Shown piece by piece: positions 26,724 to 35,075 of a stretch of DNA of 64,000 nt (positions are counted from its first letter, which is position 1; the number at the start of each line of letters is the position of its first letter). Source of the stretch: Deltaproteobacteria bacterium (lineage in GTDB: Bacteria > Desulfobacterota > Desulfarculia > JACQYL01); the NCBI GenBank assembly GCA_016208165.1, contig JACQYL010000058.1, positions 1 through 64,000 on the forward strand. Reading direction: 5' to 3'. The position numbers and the translations under genes are program-made. Below the pieces are notes generated by a model. The model saw only the letters and a list, made by a program, of their open reading frames with translations. It searched no databases and was not told where the DNA came from.

Positions 26724-26930
26724 CCGGTAGAAGGATATTCGATTCCGAGAGCGCCGTTTGCCCAAGGCAGGGCTTCCAATTCTTCCGACGTAAACGTTCA
26801 TTAGAGCTCGCCTGATTTAGCTGACGGCCCACCCGGTGGGACCTGCGCTACATAACTTCAGATCCCTCCTGTCTTGAGCCTGCCGAGATGCAGTGTCGTT
26901 CCGGCATCGGACAGGTACACACTGTGAGTA

Positions 26931-26962
26931 TTCCGGACCTGAAGCATTCATCCGGTCCGGAA
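26931..26962 (+). promoter_or_regulatory. 9-bp hairpin abutting the tupB ribosome binding site
   Basis: TTCCGGACC (26931-26939) pairs with GGTCCGGAA (26954-26962) around a 14-base loop. Its 3' edge runs into AAAGGTCGGAG just before tupB, so the stem could limit tupB translation or process the tupA-tupB message. It has no T-run and is not a normal terminator. Confidence 0.5.
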
Positions 26963-26974
26963 AGGTCGGAGAAC

Positions 26975-27670
26975 ATGTCCTATATTTTTGACGGGTTTCG
27001 TCATGCGATCGAGCTAATCCTGACGGCAAACCCGGAAACCATGTCCGCCATGTGGGCTACGATTCGGGTCTCTTCCCTATCCATTGCCGCAAGCCTGGCA
27101 ATAGGCGTGCCTGCGGGTTTTGTGCTCGGCCACACCCAGTTTCCGGGCCGGAAGTCGATCCGGACCGTTGTGGAAACGTTGCTGGCTCTTCCTACCGTGG
27201 TCATCGGGCTTCTCGTATACACGCTGCTGTCCAAACAAGGCCCCGCAGGCGAATGGGGGCTGCTTTTCACTCTGCCGGGCATTGCCATAGGACAGACCAT
27301 ACTGGGCGTCCCCGTAATAACGGCGCTTACCGCCACGGCCGTGGAAAGCCTGGATAGCCGGCTCGCTCCCACCCTCCTCACGTTAGGGGCTCGAAAAAGG
27401 CATCTGCTCCTGACGAGTCTGTGGGAGGCACGGTTTGCCGTTCTCATCGCCGGGATCACCGCCTACGGCCGGATCGTCTCGGAAGTGGGCATTTCCATGA
27501 TGGTGGGCGGAAACATCAAATGGCACACACGCACCCTTACCACCACCATCGCCTTGGAAACCGGGAAAGGTGAATTTGCCATGGGAATCGCACTCGGACT
27601 GGTCTTGATCGTCATGGCGTTTGCGGTCAATATTTCGCTGGCCGTACTAAAGCGGAGGACCGCACGTTGA
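26975..27670 (+). CDS. tupB: Tungstate ABC transporter permease
   Basis: The 231-residue inner-membrane permease has about five hydrophobic helices. The ABC-permease EAA loop is visible as TLGARKRHLLLTSLWEARFAVLIAGITAYGR at about residues 136-166, contacting the TupC ATPase. ATG 26975 is chosen; the frame open from 26888 crosses a hairpin and has no better start. The spacing of 251 bases from tupA is larger than usual for an operon, but the 4-base overlap with tupC makes B and C a tight unit. The overall length and the SLDSRLAPT-LLTLGA pattern match the TupB/ModB-like family. Confidence 0.92.
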   Translation: MSYIFDGFRHAIELILTANPETMSAMWATIRVSSLSIAASLAIGVPAGFVLGHTQFPGRKSIRTVVETLLALPTVVIGLLVYTLLSKQGPAGEWGLLFTLPGIAIGQTILGVPVITALTATAVESLDSRLAPTLLTLGARKRHLLLTSLWEARFAVLIAGITAYGRIVSEVGISMMVGGNIKWHTRTLTTTIALETGKGEFAMGIALGLVLIVMAFAVNISLAVLKRRTAR

Positions 27671-28692
27671 GCAAGCCCATCCTCTACGAGATCATCGATC
27701 TGTCCCAGTACTACGGCTCTCACCGGGCACTCCACATCGAACGCCTTGCCCTGGAAGAAGGTGCGATCATAGGCCTCACCGGGCCTAACGGAAGCGGGAA
27801 AAGCACACTGCTCAAGATTCTCGGATTCATAGAGAAACCCACCGAAGGAATCCTCCGTTTCAAAGGCAAACCCGCGGACTTGAAGGACGAGTCCTTAAGG
27901 AGTTCAGTGACCATGCTATTTCAGGATCCTTATCTCCTGCGACGTTCCGTTTTTGAAAACGTGGCGTTCGGACTTCGCGTCAGACACGACACCAATCAAC
28001 TGACCGCCCGCGTCCACCGGGCCCTCCAATGGGTCGGTCTCTCCCCGGAACGATTCGCCCGTCGCGCGTGGCACGAGCTTTCCGGAGGAGAGGCCCAGCG
28101 CGTGGCGCTCGCATCGAGGCTTGTGATCAAACCCAAGGTCTTACTGCTCGACGAGCCGACCGCGAGCGTGGACGCCGCCAGCGCCTCGATGATTAATGAC
28201 GCCTCTCTTATGGCCAGAAATGAATGGGGCGCCACTTTGGTCATCTCCACTCATGACTCGCTCTGGTTGCACGCCCTGGCGGACGAGACCCTGGGTTTGT
28301 ACGATGGGAGGCTGGTCGGATCCGGCGCCAAGAATTACATCCTGGGACCATGGAAGCCCGGCGAAGAGGGCCTATGGGAGAAAACGTTATCCGAAGGCCG
28401 GCGACTGCTGGCTCTACCCGCGCCCTATCCGGATGCCGTGGCCGTGCTGGACGCATCGGACATACGCATATCCCCTACTCCGCTCGAAGCATCCCCGGGC
28501 GACACGGTTCTCCTCGGGTCCATCACTCAGATGATCATAGAGAACGGTACGAGCCGGCTTCTTGTTAAACTCGCCTCCAAGGAGTCTTCGTTCACTTCGA
28601 GAATCGCTCGCGACCAGGCTACGAAAGCCGGGCTTCATCCCGGACAGCCGGTCTGGTTTGTTTTCAATGCCGACGACTTCCAATGGTTCTGA
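27667..28692 (+). CDS. tupC: Tungstate ABC transporter ATP-binding protein
   Basis: The 341-residue ATPase starts at TTG 27667, overlapping the tupB stop, with GGAGGA upstream. Walker A is GPNGSGKST at about 38-46, the Q-loop is MLFQDPYLL, the signature is LSGGEAQRVALASRL near 138-152, Walker B is VLLLDEPTASVD and the switch His is in VISTHDSLWL. After about residue 230 there is a ~110-residue C-terminal domain (VAVLDASDIRISPTPLEASP and VLLGSITQMIIENGTSRLLV) that looks like a TOBE/MOP-type oxyanion-binding module. This could let cytoplasmic tungstate inhibit transport, as in molybdate transporters. Confidence 0.93.
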   Translation: MSKPILYEIIDLSQYYGSHRALHIERLALEEGAIIGLTGPNGSGKSTLLKILGFIEKPTEGILRFKGKPADLKDESLRSSVTMLFQDPYLLRRSVFENVAFGLRVRHDTNQLTARVHRALQWVGLSPERFARRAWHELSGGEAQRVALASRLVIKPKVLLLDEPTASVDAASASMINDASLMARNEWGATLVISTHDSLWLHALADETLGLYDGRLVGSGAKNYILGPWKPGEEGLWEKTLSEGRRLLALPAPYPDAVAVLDASDIRISPTPLEASPGDTVLLGSITQMIIENGTSRLLVKLASKESSFTSRIARDQATKAGLHPGQPVWFVFNADDFQWF

Positions 28693-28822
28693 CGTCACGG
28701 ATCGAAGCCCGTGAAACCTTCAATTCGTTTCCTACTCCCCTCTTGATTGAACCTGACACACTTTTCATGATATCTTAATATTCAGGAACCTGCCCGTATA
28801 CCAACAACCTGGGGAGAACGCT

Positions 28823-29125
28823 ATGGATGAAAATCAAAAGTCTCGAAAAGTCAAAGGCGCCTGGCTCAAAGTGTTTTGTCCGAACGCTCGATGTCTGACC
28901 GAAGAGGAAGTCCTCGACCTCCCGCAGGAGCAGCGAGAAGCGGCCGAAGGCAAGGAAGGACTTTGGCTGGACGTGTTCTGCCCGGACGAGGCTTGCCTGA
29001 CCGAGGAAGAGAAGGTGAAGCTTCCAGTGAGAAGGGTGAGCGAGAAAGAAGGTAAGGGGATGTGGCTGAGCTTTTTCTGCCCCGAGAAAGCGTGTGTCGT
29101 CGACGAACCGACGGACCTCCCGTAG
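28823..29125 (+). CDS. Small acidic protein of three tandem FCPxxxC repeats, function unknown
   Basis: This 100-residue soluble protein starts at ATG 28823 with GGGGAG seven bases upstream. It consists almost only of three ~30-residue repeats: GAWLKVFCPNARCLTEEE, GLWLDVFCPDEACLTEEE and GMWLSFFCPEKACVVDEP, joined by highly charged linkers. Each repeat places two cysteines as C-P-x-x-x-C after an aromatic pair, six cysteines in all and none elsewhere. There is no signal peptide. Cytoplasmic metal binding (Zn, Fe or W) or thiol chemistry is plausible. It follows tupC by 130 bases with a possible weak promoter between (TTGAAC at 28747, TATCTT at 28771). I do not recognise a named family. Confidence 0.75.
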   Translation: MDENQKSRKVKGAWLKVFCPNARCLTEEEVLDLPQEQREAAEGKEGLWLDVFCPDEACLTEEEKVKLPVRRVSEKEGKGMWLSFFCPEKACVVDEPTDLP

Positions 29126-29470
29126 CTGGGAACGTTTCCCGGAAGCTGAGAATCCGCTTTAAGTATCCAACAGTATGTTTAGTCTCCGATATCGACGGTC
29201 AGTAGGCCGGCCGGACACGGCAACGAGGAGAGTTCCTTTCCGGATCCCCCGGCCGTACGCCGGAGTCAGTACTCAGCGAGTTGACCGGCCGATCTCTGAG
29301 GCGCCGCCGGTCGATTCCCCCCACGCGGATAATGGATTCCACTGATGCGATCGCCATAGCCGTATCATCGGCGCACCGCAGCACGGACCTTTCCGAAATC
29401 TCGTGTTTCAAACGATCCCAACCGGAGATCCGCGCACCACATCAGGGGACGGATTCACCTTGAACCCTGT
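29126..29470. other. Convergent intergenic region without a supported gene
   Basis: These 345 bases lie between the FCPxxxC protein and the convergent acyl-CoA synthetase. Frames up to 70 codons exist on both strands but none has a credible ribosome binding site or recognisable sequence. I see no T-run terminator. Confidence 0.4.
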
Positions 29471-30316
29471 TCAGGAAGGCTTTCTCGCGGTTCCGCTGTT
29501 CAAAATAATTCGGGCGTCAACAATAGAGAGTCCGTTCTCGTACGCCATGACCGGGTTGAGGTCCATCTCGCGGATTTGGGGATAGGCCTCGATAACTTCC
29601 GAGACCGTCAACAGCAAATCGGCCAACGCCTTCTTGTCCACCGGCGGCTTGCCGCGGAATCCTTCCAGTATGGCGGCGGACTTGATATCCGTAATCATCT
29701 TGTTCGCGGCGCTTCTCGAAAGGGGCAACACCCGAAAGGAGACATCCTTGACCACTTCCACCAGCACTCCACCCAAGCCGAACATGATCACGGGCCCGAA
29801 TTGATCGTCGATCTTAGTGCCGATAATGATCTCAATACCGTCGCTCACCATGGGGGATACGATACAGCCCTTGATGTCCGCTTTGGAGTCATACTTTTTG
29901 GCGTTCTTAACAATCGCATCGAACGCTTCCGACACCTCCTCGTCGGTTTCCAGCCGAAGCCGCACTCCGCACGCGTCGGACTTATGGAGGATGTCCGGGG
30001 ACACGATTTTCAGCACGACCGGTTGGCCGATTTCTTTTGCGATCCTGACCGCCTCTTCCGAGCTTTTGGCCAGCCGGTCCAGAGAGACCGGGGCGCCGTG
30101 CTGCCTGAGTAACTCCTTGGCTTCGTGTTCCAGCAACACGCGCCGGTTCTCTTTGAGCGCTTCGTCAATGAGTTCCTGACACGCCTCTTTCGCGTTGGCC
30201 CCCCAGTTCAGCACGAAGTTCGTTTTCCGCTGGTACGTGCTGCGATAGTGGCCGTAGCTGTATAGCGCGGACAAGCACCTGCAGGCGATGTCCACCGAGT
30301 CATAAACCGGGATGTT
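29471..30316 (-). pseudogene. ADP-forming acyl-CoA synthetase, C-terminal (beta, ATP-grasp) part downstream of an in-frame amber codon
   Basis: These 281 codons continue the frame of the upstream part without any shift after a TAG. They begin NIPVYDSVDIACRCLSALYS, the linker expected between the alpha and beta parts of a fused enzyme, and then give an ATP-grasp domain: LLEHEAKELLRQHGAPVSLD, GQPVVLKIVSPDILHKSDACGV, IIGTKIDDQFGPVIMFGLGGV and the final MDLNPVMAYENGLSIVDARI. As a separate protein it would need GTG 30295, which has no ribosome binding site. The reaction is acyl-CoA + ADP + Pi to acid + ATP. It is either a nonsense-mutated gene or a recoded one; the protein sequence shows no other decay. 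Confidence 0.75.
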
Positions 30317-30319
30317 CTA
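30317..30319 (-). other. In-frame amber codon inside the acyl-CoA synthetase gene
   Basis: TAG (CTA on the plus strand) interrupts the frame between ELLRY and NIPVYDSVD. Both sides stay in frame and both match the fused enzyme family, so one base change (for example from CAG or TAT) would restore a 718-residue protein. Confidence 0.88.
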
Positions 30320-31627
30320 GTACCGGAGGAGTTCAAGGGAATGGGGTTTTTCAAAGTTGTAGAGGCTGTGCAGGATAATGGGTTTACCTGTCTTCTTCAC
30401 GAGCTTGCCCATACGGTGCGCCGCATCCTCCTCCATGAACTTCAGTTTTTCCGCAAACCGAATGCCGTACCCTCCGAAGAGCCCCACAATCAGCAGTCCC
30501 GCAACGCCTTTCTCCTCCAGCAGAACTTGAGCGCAGTCGGCAAAAATCCCCGGATCCGCGTCCGTACCGCCCGCGACATCTACGGGATTTCCTACTGCGG
30601 CATTGGGAGGCAGCAGCTCCCTGAGTCTCGCCTGGCCCTTTCTCGACAGCGTGGGGATCTCGATGCCATAATCCGTCAGCAGATCCGCAGCAATGGTGGC
30701 ATGCCCGCCGCCGTCCGCCAGGATGGCCACCTTGTTTCCCCGCATGAACGGAAGACCTGAAAGCGTTTCCGCAACCGGGAAAAGTTCGTCCGAATTTTCG
30801 ATGGTAATGATGCCCGCTCGCTGGAACGCCGTCCTCGACACTTCGGATATGCCCGCTAAAGCTCCCGTGTGAGAGCCGGCGGAAGACTTGCCCTTGGATG
30901 GACTTCCTCCTTTGAGCAGCGCGATCGGCTTCTCTTTGGTGGTCTTATACGCCTCCTGAAGGAACTTCCTCCCGTCCTTCAAGCCCTCGACATACATCAC
31001 AATGGTCTTTGTGTCCGGATCGTCCCTGAAAAACTCAAGGTATTCATGGAACCGGATATCCGCTTCGTTCCCGACACCCACGTAGTAGGAGAATCCTTTC
31101 CGGCTTTTGAGCTTCGCTTCGGTGATCACATGCAAAGCCACGTTGCCGCTCTGGGACAGCAGGGCAATGTCTCCCTTAGGCACGTCGTGCAATCCCACAA
31201 GATTCAGGTTTCTCTTGGTATTGAACAAACCGGAGGTATTCGGTCCCACCAGTCGGATGTTGTTCCGACGTGCGATTTCCACCACATCTTCCTGCAGTTC
31301 CCGCCCTTGCGCCCCCGATTCCCCAAACCCGCCCGCAACGATGACCGCCCCGGAAACGCCTTTCTTACCGCAATCCTCCAGGAGAGAACGGATGGTCCGG
31401 GTGGGCGTGGTAATCAACGCCAGGTCCACCCGTTCCTCGATGTCGAGGACGCTCTTGTAGCATTTCAGACCCAGAATGCTCTCTTCCCTCGGGTTCACCG
31501 GATAGATCTCGCCTTCATACTTATCGTCCAACAGCGTCTTTATGGCCTGATAGCCCCGTTTTTTCTCATCTCTCGACGCGCCTATGATCGCCACCGAGCC
31601 GGCATCCAATACGGGCTTTAAGTTCAT
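30317..31627 (-). CDS. ADP-forming acyl-CoA synthetase, N-terminal (alpha, CoA-binding) part
   Basis: The 436-residue frame starts at ATG 31627 and ends at an amber codon. The CoA-binding Rossmann domain opens VAIIGASRDEKKRGYQAIKTLL. The succinyl-CoA-ligase-like domain has IALLSQSGNVA, and the phosphohistidine region GSHTGALAG at about residues 255-263 carries the His that is phosphorylated in this family. It ends KPIILHSLYNFEKPHSLELLRY, where the fused enzyme normally continues into its linker. The family conserves energy from acyl-CoA in anaerobes. It starts two bases after the stop of the enoyl-CoA hydratase gene, so both lie in one operon and may serve aromatic or fatty acid breakdown. 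Confidence 0.88.
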   Translation of the reverse strand: MNLKPVLDAGSVAIIGASRDEKKRGYQAIKTLLDDKYEGEIYPVNPREESILGLKCYKSVLDIEERVDLALITTPTRTIRSLLEDCGKKGVSGAVIVAGGFGESGAQGRELQEDVVEIARRNNIRLVGPNTSGLFNTKRNLNLVGLHDVPKGDIALLSQSGNVALHVITEAKLKSRKGFSYYVGVGNEADIRFHEYLEFFRDDPDTKTIVMYVEGLKDGRKFLQEAYKTTKEKPIALLKGGSPSKGKSSAGSHTGALAGISEVSRTAFQRAGIITIENSDELFPVAETLSGLPFMRGNKVAILADGGGHATIAADLLTDYGIEIPTLSRKGQARLRELLPPNAAVGNPVDVAGGTDADPGIFADCAQVLLEEKGVAGLLIVGLFGGYGIRFAEKLKFMEEDAAHRMGKLVKKTGKPIILHSLYNFEKPHSLELLRY

Positions 31628-31629
31628 GG

Positions 31630-32439
31630 CTACCTACCCCTGAATATAGGTTTTCGTTTTTCATCAAAAGAACGAATCCCCTCGTGCCAATCCTCGGTAT
31701 CCATGCACGTCAGGATACCCTCGGCCTCCAGCAGCAGCATGGTCTCCAGATCCAGGGCGGGAGACTGTTGCAGGCGCTGTTTGGCTTGCCGCATCGAAAC
31801 CGGCGCTTTCTCCGAAAGAGACTTGGCGTAGGCCAGTGCTTCCTCCATCAGGGTTGCCACGGGGAAACGCCGGAATGCCAGACCCGTCTCCAGGGCGGCC
31901 CGACCGTCAATCACCCTCCCCGAGTAAACGAGGTCCTTGGCCCGGGCCAAACCCACGATCCTCGAAAGATGGAAGGTAACACCGCCTCCCACAAACGTAC
32001 CCAAGCCGGTTTCCGGAAACGCAAGCGTCGCTTCTTCAGCCATGAAAATAAAATCGCAGCTCACGGCCATTTCCGCGCCCGCTCCCCGGGCCGGACCGTT
32101 CACAGCCGCGATCACCGGTTTTGCAAATTCGTAGATCCGCCGGGTGGTCTCGTGAGCAAGCAGGATATACTCGCGCTTCTGCTGGTGGGTCCGCTCGCCG
32201 GCGGAATGTTTCTTCAGATCCGCTCCGGCGCAGAAAGCCTGCTTTTCCCGGCCGTCCTTTTTCAACACCGAGCCGGTCAAAATGAGAACGCGGACTTCTT
32301 CGTCCTCCTGGGCGTGCATCAACACATCCTGAATCTCGATGTACATCTCCTCGATCACGGCATTCATCCGTTCCGGACGATTGAGCCGTAGTACACCGAT
32401 TCCCTCCTGCTTCGAGTATGCAACGGTTTCGTACGTCAT
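31630..32439 (-). CDS. Enoyl-CoA hydratase/isomerase family protein
   Basis: The 269-residue crotonase-fold protein has ATG 32439 chosen (MTYETVAYSKQEGIGVLRLN), with AGGTG about eight bases upstream; the longer frame to 32526 adds an unlikely Arg-rich leader. The oxyanion-hole segments are AFCAGADLKKH and NGPARGAGAEMAVSCDFIF. The active-site region EATLAFPETGLGTFVGGGVT contains the Glu position used by hydratases; a second Glu is not clear, so isomerase, hydratase or hydrolase activity cannot be separated. It is the first gene of an operon with the acyl-CoA synthetase downstream. Confidence 0.9.
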   Translation of the reverse strand: MTYETVAYSKQEGIGVLRLNRPERMNAVIEEMYIEIQDVLMHAQEDEEVRVLILTGSVLKKDGREKQAFCAGADLKKHSAGERTHQQKREYILLAHETTRRIYEFAKPVIAAVNGPARGAGAEMAVSCDFIFMAEEATLAFPETGLGTFVGGGVTFHLSRIVGLARAKDLVYSGRVIDGRAALETGLAFRRFPVATLMEEALAYAKSLSEKAPVSMRQAKQRLQQSPALDLETMLLLEAEGILTCMDTEDWHEGIRSFDEKRKPIFRGR

Positions 32440-32849
32440 GGCATGCACCTGGCATAGAGTTGCGCCCGTCTTCAACGGCCTTTCCGCACGCTCGATCTTT
32501 GAGCACTGCCAAACCCGTCGGCTCATACCATTGGACGGACGATGAAAAACTTCGGGTAGGAGAAAAAACGCTGGAAGAACACCGTAACGCCGGCCGGTCC
32601 GGCCGTAGGCGCCGGGCGAACGTCCCTAGCCTGTTTAAAGTATACTGTCCTGCAGGAAAAGTGTCAAACGGCTATACATAAGGATGGGTATACATAATGG
32701 GCGACCAAGTAGATGGGGTGGAGCGGGATCATCACTCCCATGGCAAGCGTTCCCGGCCCTGACAGCTATGAAGGCCCACGCGGCCCTGAACAGGAGGCGC
32801 CTGAATTCGAGAGGTTCCGGGACGGGTTAAACAGACGAAGCGAGCGCCC

Positions 32850-33143
32850 TCACCGCCTGGCGGTCATTCTCTTGCCTTCCGAACTGGAAGCGCCCGCAAC
32901 GAGAAGCGATTTTTCGGCATACGGAACAGATCGAGAGCCGCCCTCTTCTTCGGTGGCTGTTTCGGTCGGGACCCCGTCCGAGTTCACGAGCACTCCGTTA
33001 GTCCTTTCGGACCAGACCTGAGGAGGCGCTACGACAAAGGCGGAAAAGAACAGGAGGAACAAAAAGCATACGGCGAACAGAGCGATATCCGTTCTTCGCC
33101 CGTTCGGCAGAGAAGGCTTTCTTGTAATTATGGAATCCCTCAT
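32850..33143 (-). CDS. Small single-pass membrane protein, hypothetical
   Basis: The 97-codon frame starts at ATG 33143 with GAGGA about eight bases upstream. A basic N-terminus (MRDSIITRKPSLPNGRRT) precedes one clear hydrophobic helix, DIALFAVCFLFLLFFSAFVV, and a Ser/Glu/Thr-rich tail, which would be periplasmic. The tail has no recognisable domain. The topology and ribosome binding site support a real gene, but the overlapping plus-strand frame (32713-33021) is open too and this area is otherwise gene-poor, so confidence is modest. Confidence 0.45.
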   Translation of the reverse strand: MRDSIITRKPSLPNGRRTDIALFAVCFLFLLFFSAFVVAPPQVWSERTNGVLVNSDGVPTETATEEEGGSRSVPYAEKSLLVAGASSSEGKRMTARR

Positions 33144-33802
33144 GGAAGGGTCCTCGTTCAGTATGGGGTTTTTCCGGTAAAACGAATCACGGGTAACCGT
33201 TGGTTCAATGGCTACCCGCTAACAGCATCGAAATGGGCGGCCGCGCATGAACGGCCCAAGCCCACCCAAACCCCTGGCCGGTTTGGAGCAAAATTTAATA
33301 TTCTCTACATATCCTTTGATCGAATGTCAACCTTATTTTGACGATATTTTTGTGTTTTTTCAATGTCACCGCGATTGTCCCAAGCAGAGTTGTAACTATT
33401 TCTTCGTCACACACCGGCAAACCGCCCCGGAAGCGCATGCACCTGTGTGCTCTTCCTTTGAGTAGTCCTTCCACAAGCTCGAGACGCATCCCCCGCAACC
33501 TTCGCACAGCCGCAAAGTCCAGCCACGCCTCCCAGCCGTCCCACACAGGCCATCCGCCGCTTGGACTAAACTCGCTACTCTTTACTCGGCGCCGAGGAGT
33601 TCTTGTTACGCATCGTCAGCAAAATGTGTGATTTTGCGGGCAGGATGGCTGGGTACTCTATCTTGTAGGCGGCAATACGGACACCGACTCTTCGCTACGG
33701 TTCATCCTGTGATGTTGGCCTAATAAGAGTCAAAACGAGACTTGACCCCTTTTGACCCCTTCTTTTTCCGGGAACGCCGAGCCCCAGCTCGGCCCAACTT
33801 CG
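33144..33802. other. Gene-poor, mixed-composition region beside the tRNA remnant
   Basis: No convincing gene is seen. A minus-strand frame of 83 codons (33295-33546) has no start signal of note. GGGAACGCCGAGC-CCCA-GCTCGGC around 33770-33793 is a palindromic motif of the sort found scattered in many genomes. Two close copies of TTGACCCCTT occur near 33742 and 33753. Confidence 0.4.
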
Positions 33803-33855
33803 TGCCTGGGGCGGGGATCGAACCCGAACGGCCACGAGGACTAAGGGATCTTAAG
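33803..33855 (-). tRNA. 3' half of tRNA-Leu(TAA), remnant or attachment-site core
   Basis: Read on the minus strand from 33855 the sequence begins with the anticodon loop CTTAAGA (anticodon TAA) and continues with a variable arm, the T arm GGG-TTCGATC-CCC and the acceptor strand CCCAGGC with discriminator A. Everything 5' of the anticodon loop is missing: upstream bases do not form the matching anticodon stem, D arm or GCCTGGG strand. No CCA follows. Site-specific integrases commonly recombine in the anticodon-loop-to-3'-end part of tRNA genes, so this looks like one att half left by an integrated element. It cannot work as a tRNA. Confidence 0.65.
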
Positions 33856-34171
33856 TTCTGAATTTCTTGCAATAATATAGAAATAGTGGGGACGTCCGTG
33901 CTTTTATACCTTTATTCTCCAATCAAATTAAATCGATATTCTCTTTCAATGTGTTCACCCCGTCGGAATATGTTCCGTCTTTCGATCCCCCTGAGGATCA
34001 TAGGATGCAGGGCCTCCGGCGCGTCTATTCCTGCTTTCCGTGGCATGGTCCTCTCGTATCAAGTGCGATGAATTCTTCTGAAGTCTAAAAGCATGAACGT
34101 CCCGTATTTGCACCCCGGCCCCTTGTATCCGAAACGATTTGCCCGGCAAGTCTTATCAACTTCTTGAGCTT
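33856..34171. other. Intergenic region, nothing recognisable
   Basis: This AT-richer spacer lies between the tRNA-Leu remnant and the end of the DUF2786-like gene. Frames of up to 64 codons are present without start signals. I see no integrase or phage gene here. Confidence 0.4.
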
Positions 34172-34768
34172 TCATCTTCGCTTGCGCTTCTTACGTTTGA
34201 GCGAGCCTTTCGACCGATTGCCGGAAGGCTTCGAGCCGTCTTGTTGCGGGGTCGGGTTTTCCCCTCTCGGCGGCGGGTCCGGAGGCGCCGAATATGCCGC
34301 GGACCCTGAACCGCGGCCGTCGCCGTCAAAAGGAAGCGTCAGCGGTTCATCCACAACGTCGGCTTCCGAGCTGTCCTGGTGGATGACCCGGGAAACCACG
34401 CGCTCGGTCACTTCGGACAGGTATAGCCGCAGCGTGTCGGAAAACTCCTGGAATTCGGGCCACAGCGTCTCGTCGACGAATTTCTTCGGCACCCTGGCCA
34501 TGACCGTTGTATAGCGCTGGCCCTTGTACCGGTAAGGCCGGATCCCGTACCGGCGAAGAAGGGCGACGAACACCTTGCGCGACCACAGGTCGCCCATGGA
34601 GAACCGGTACTCGATAGCCGGCTCCTCCCTTTCCCGGCTTCGGAGCCGCTCCATAATTCGCTGCCTGGCCCGCTCCGCCGCAACCCTCTCGCCCTCGGTC
34701 GTCGCGCCGGAGAACAGGGCCTCGATGAGGATTAGCTTCTCTATGAGCCTGGCTTCATCCATCCGCAT
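34172..34768 (-). CDS. DUF2786-like conserved protein with basic C-terminal tail
   Basis: This 198-residue cytoplasmic protein starts at ATG 34768 with AGAGGT just upstream. The N-terminal helix RLIEKLILIEALFSGATTEG resembles the DUF2786 pattern (IxKLxxLxALxxxxxTxGE). A middle domain with LWSRKVFVALLRRYGIRPYR and VPKKFVDETLWPEFQEF is well formed. The last 60 residues are low complexity, Pro/Gly-rich and then strongly basic (SKGSLKRKKRKRR), which suggests nucleic-acid contact. It stands alone beside the tRNA remnant and could belong to a former island. Function unknown. Confidence 0.72.
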   Translation of the reverse strand: MRMDEARLIEKLILIEALFSGATTEGERVAAERARQRIMERLRSREREEPAIEYRFSMGDLWSRKVFVALLRRYGIRPYRYKGQRYTTVMARVPKKFVDETLWPEFQEFSDTLRLYLSEVTERVVSRVIHQDSSEADVVDEPLTLPFDGDGRGSGSAAYSAPPDPPPRGENPTPQQDGSKPSGNRSKGSLKRKKRKRR

Positions 34769-35075
34769 TGCACCTCTAGTTTCATGATCACGCCGTCGCC
34801 CTTCGTTTGGGAGGCCTTTCCGAGCCCGCTTGACATGCCGGTCCGAGTTTGCCTACACTTTTCCATCAAAAGAAAATTTGTATCCGGATCCGTATCAGGC
34901 GTCAAGGCAAGCCTGCCGATCCGCCGGCTGTTATCACCGTCATTCCGAATCGATGTTGGCCGGAAGTTCTGTTCGTCGCTCCAATTCGGATGCCGCTTTG
35001 ACGGTTGTCTGTTTTTGTCCGCTTGCAACGACTGGGTTCGGCGTGATTCCGCCGGATGTCGAGTAGGGAGTCAGG

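Noticed and set aside
30317-30319. Firm call of pyrrolysine at the amber codon
   Set aside because: No pyl genes or stem-loop context are visible here; nonsense mutation or sequencing error is simpler, so recoding is kept only as one option.
32713-33021. 102-codon plus-strand frame overlapping a minus-strand membrane protein
   Set aside because: It has no hydrophobic or domain features, while the opposite frame has a membrane helix and a ribosome binding site.
33295-33546. 83-codon minus-strand frame, considered as a transposase remnant
   Set aside because: I could not match it to any transposase signature and it has no start signal.
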